From Synechococcales cyanobacterium M55_K2018_004 (GTDB taxonomy: Bacteria; Cyanobacteriota; Cyanobacteriia; Elainellales; Elainellaceae), in NCBI GenBank assembly GCA_015295905.1, contig DVEB01000006.1, positions 1-40,898 on the forward strand: a DNA stretch of 40,898 nucleotides, read 5' to 3'. Within the stretch, counting starts at the first letter, position 1. Each line of letters starts with the position of its first letter. The translations under genes were made by a program, and so were the position numbers. Below, piece by piece: positions 39,995 to 40,898 of this stretch. The notes below the pieces were generated by a model. It saw only the letters and a list, made by a program, of their open reading frames with translations. It was not told where the DNA came from and ran no database searches.

Positions 39995-40750
39995 ATGATA
40001 AATCGTGTCTTAAGAGGAACTGCTTTACTTGGGGCGATTGCCGCAGGTTTAATGCTCACTCCTCATTCCGTTGAAGCCTTCACTATCAGACGTACGCTGA
40101 CAGGTGATCCTCGTTCTGGCAATCCTGACCAATTACGTCTGACGCTCACCATCCAAACAGGAGCAGATGCAGGCCTTGCTGATAACCAGGCGTTATGGAC
40201 AGTTGATATCGATTCTCCTGCGCATCCAAATATTAGGTTAGATGAGTTTTACTTCAACCTAAGCGATCGCATTCGCAACTTTGTCACCTTTTCGAACTTT
40301 AGCCCCGTTAGTGATACAGGCAATACTTGGGGAGTCTTCTCCCCTGCAAATAATGCACAAGGGTCGGGTGGTGCTGATTTCGATTTTGGTGTTCGTAAGG
40401 CTGTGCCAGGTGGGCGACCTAATGAGCGCACACCCGATGTCACCAATGCAGTTAACCTTGTCTTCCGCATGACCTTAAGCGATGCCTCGCTGGGAGCATT
40501 GCAACTCACTGACTTCACAGCAGCTCGCTATAGTGAAAGCAGAGATTCTTTGCTCGGTTCAGGTCAGGTTGGCGCTCACCTCCAGTCCCTCACCGTCAAT
40601 TCCACAACCTGTCCTGAGGGGGGTTGCAGTAGAAGCGGCTTTGTCATGGGTGAGATTCCTACACCCGCCATGCTACCTGGTCTGATGGGGCTGGCTGCCG
40701 TTGCAATGCGTCGCAGAAAGGCAGAGGAGGACGCTGAGCAATCGGCCTAA
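39995..40750 (+). CDS. PTPA-CTERM sorting-domain protein (second exosortase substrate)
   Basis: 251 aa from the ATG at 39995 (a TTG at 39986 would add three). It has a signal peptide at about 1-28 (LLGAIAAGLMLTPHSVEA), a beta-rich body that resembles PEP-CTERM secreted proteins with a cohesin-like or beta-sandwich fold, and a C-terminal tag EIPTPAMLPGLMGLAAVAMR then RRKAEEDAEQSA. The tag has the same PTPA, helix, basic-cluster and acidic-tail layout as the protein at 36560-37195, although the bodies share no clear similarity. One Cys pair is present near TTCPEGGCSRSG. The gene is AT-richer than its neighbours. It ends with a strong terminator at 40829. Confidence 0.88.
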   Translation: MINRVLRGTALLGAIAAGLMLTPHSVEAFTIRRTLTGDPRSGNPDQLRLTLTIQTGADAGLADNQALWTVDIDSPAHPNIRLDEFYFNLSDRIRNFVTFSNFSPVSDTGNTWGVFSPANNAQGSGGADFDFGVRKAVPGGRPNERTPDVTNAVNLVFRMTLSDASLGALQLTDFTAARYSESRDSLLGSGQVGAHLQSLTVNSTTCPEGGCSRSGFVMGEIPTPAMLPGLMGLAAVAMRRRKAEEDAEQSA

Positions 40751-40828
40751 GCGCGATTGAGCAATCGGTGAATGCTCGCCTCTGAGACTTCACGAGTTCA
40801 TTGCTTATTGATCTAGACGATTGGTTAG

Positions 40829-40858
40829 GGGAATGGCGATCGCCATTCCCTTTTTTTT
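40829..40858 (+). terminator. Intrinsic terminator built on a HIP1 palindrome
   Basis: Perfect 22-bp palindrome with half GGGAATGGCGA, centred on the HIP1 core GCGATCGC, followed by eight T bases (40851-40858). A textbook stem plus U-run, 78 bp after the PTPA-CTERM stop. The stem has no free loop, so the central bases must stay unpaired. Confidence 0.85.
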
Positions 40859-40859
40859 A

Positions 40860-40898
40860 ACGTCAGTTCGGGTTAAGAGGGTTTTGGGGCACCGCGCC
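40860..40898 (+). repeat. Family C repeat, copy 3, cut by the window edge
   Basis: ACGTCAGTTCGGGTTAAGAG followed by GGTTTTGGGGCACCGCGCC. It repeats the end at 29760 and the minus-strand reading of 3391-3444. The partner arm of the expected hairpin lies beyond the window. Confidence 0.6.

Overview
The window reads as a cyanobacterial chromosome segment, probably from a filamentous or mat-forming lineage. HIP1 octamers (GCGATCGC) are dense throughout. The gene families are typically cyanobacterial: a SigC-type group 2 sigma factor with the conserved FYADAEY start, a bestrophin-like channel, a two-domain CbiX-type chelatase, PTPA-CTERM proteins with a cyanoexosortase, multi-REC phosphorelay proteins, and an Omp85/TamB pair. 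I support 27 protein genes. I found no rRNA, tRNA, CRISPR array, prophage or transposase gene.

Layout. 190-3060 (minus strand): PHP phosphoesterase, M16 zinc peptidase and a small membrane protein. 3712-7125 (plus): a tight four-gene unit of MlaE-type lipid permease, dienelactone hydrolase, LysR regulator and bestrophin-like channel. 7409-9552: Dps ferritin with an unusual three-His ferroxidase site, a two-domain sirohydrochlorin/cobalt chelatase, and a convergent receiver-like protein that overlaps it. 10540-12534: sigC and a small membrane protein. 12712-22168: outer-membrane/lipid-transport block with a one-POTRA Omp85 protein, a GH3 acyl-amido synthetase, a TVP38/DedA-type membrane protein and a large TamB-like protein that appears to lack its C-terminal domain. 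22355-28401 (minus): a three-gene phosphorelay of REC-wHTH-Hpt-REC-REC-GGDEF regulator, PAS hybrid kinase with two receivers, and a CheY-like regulator. 28842-29477: 1-Cys peroxiredoxin. 30358-35896 (plus): polysaccharide export genes for a Wza-like SLBB protein, a Wzc-like chain-length/tyrosine-kinase protein and a second Wzz-like protein without kinase. 36560-40750 (plus): exosortase locus with PTPA-CTERM substrate, HpsJ-like membrane protein, cyanoexosortase and a second PTPA-CTERM substrate.

The last two blocks fit the known link between exopolysaccharide production and exosortase sorting. The inferred job is that PTPA-CTERM proteins are processed by the nearby exosortase and delivered to a surface whose polysaccharide is exported by the upstream genes. 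Omp85, TamB-like, TVP38 and MlaE proteins suggest a second theme of envelope lipid and outer-membrane biogenesis.

The spacers are unusually rich in structure. I see at least three families of short palindromic, non-coding repeats: A at 28, 8072, 14966 and 37504; B at 29940 and 35918; C at 3391, 29760 and 40860. There are also a 58-bp near-perfect hairpin at the end of the TamB-like gene and several tandem duplications, four of them with an exact 16-bp period. All gene functions are read from motifs and family knowledge; no database search was run.
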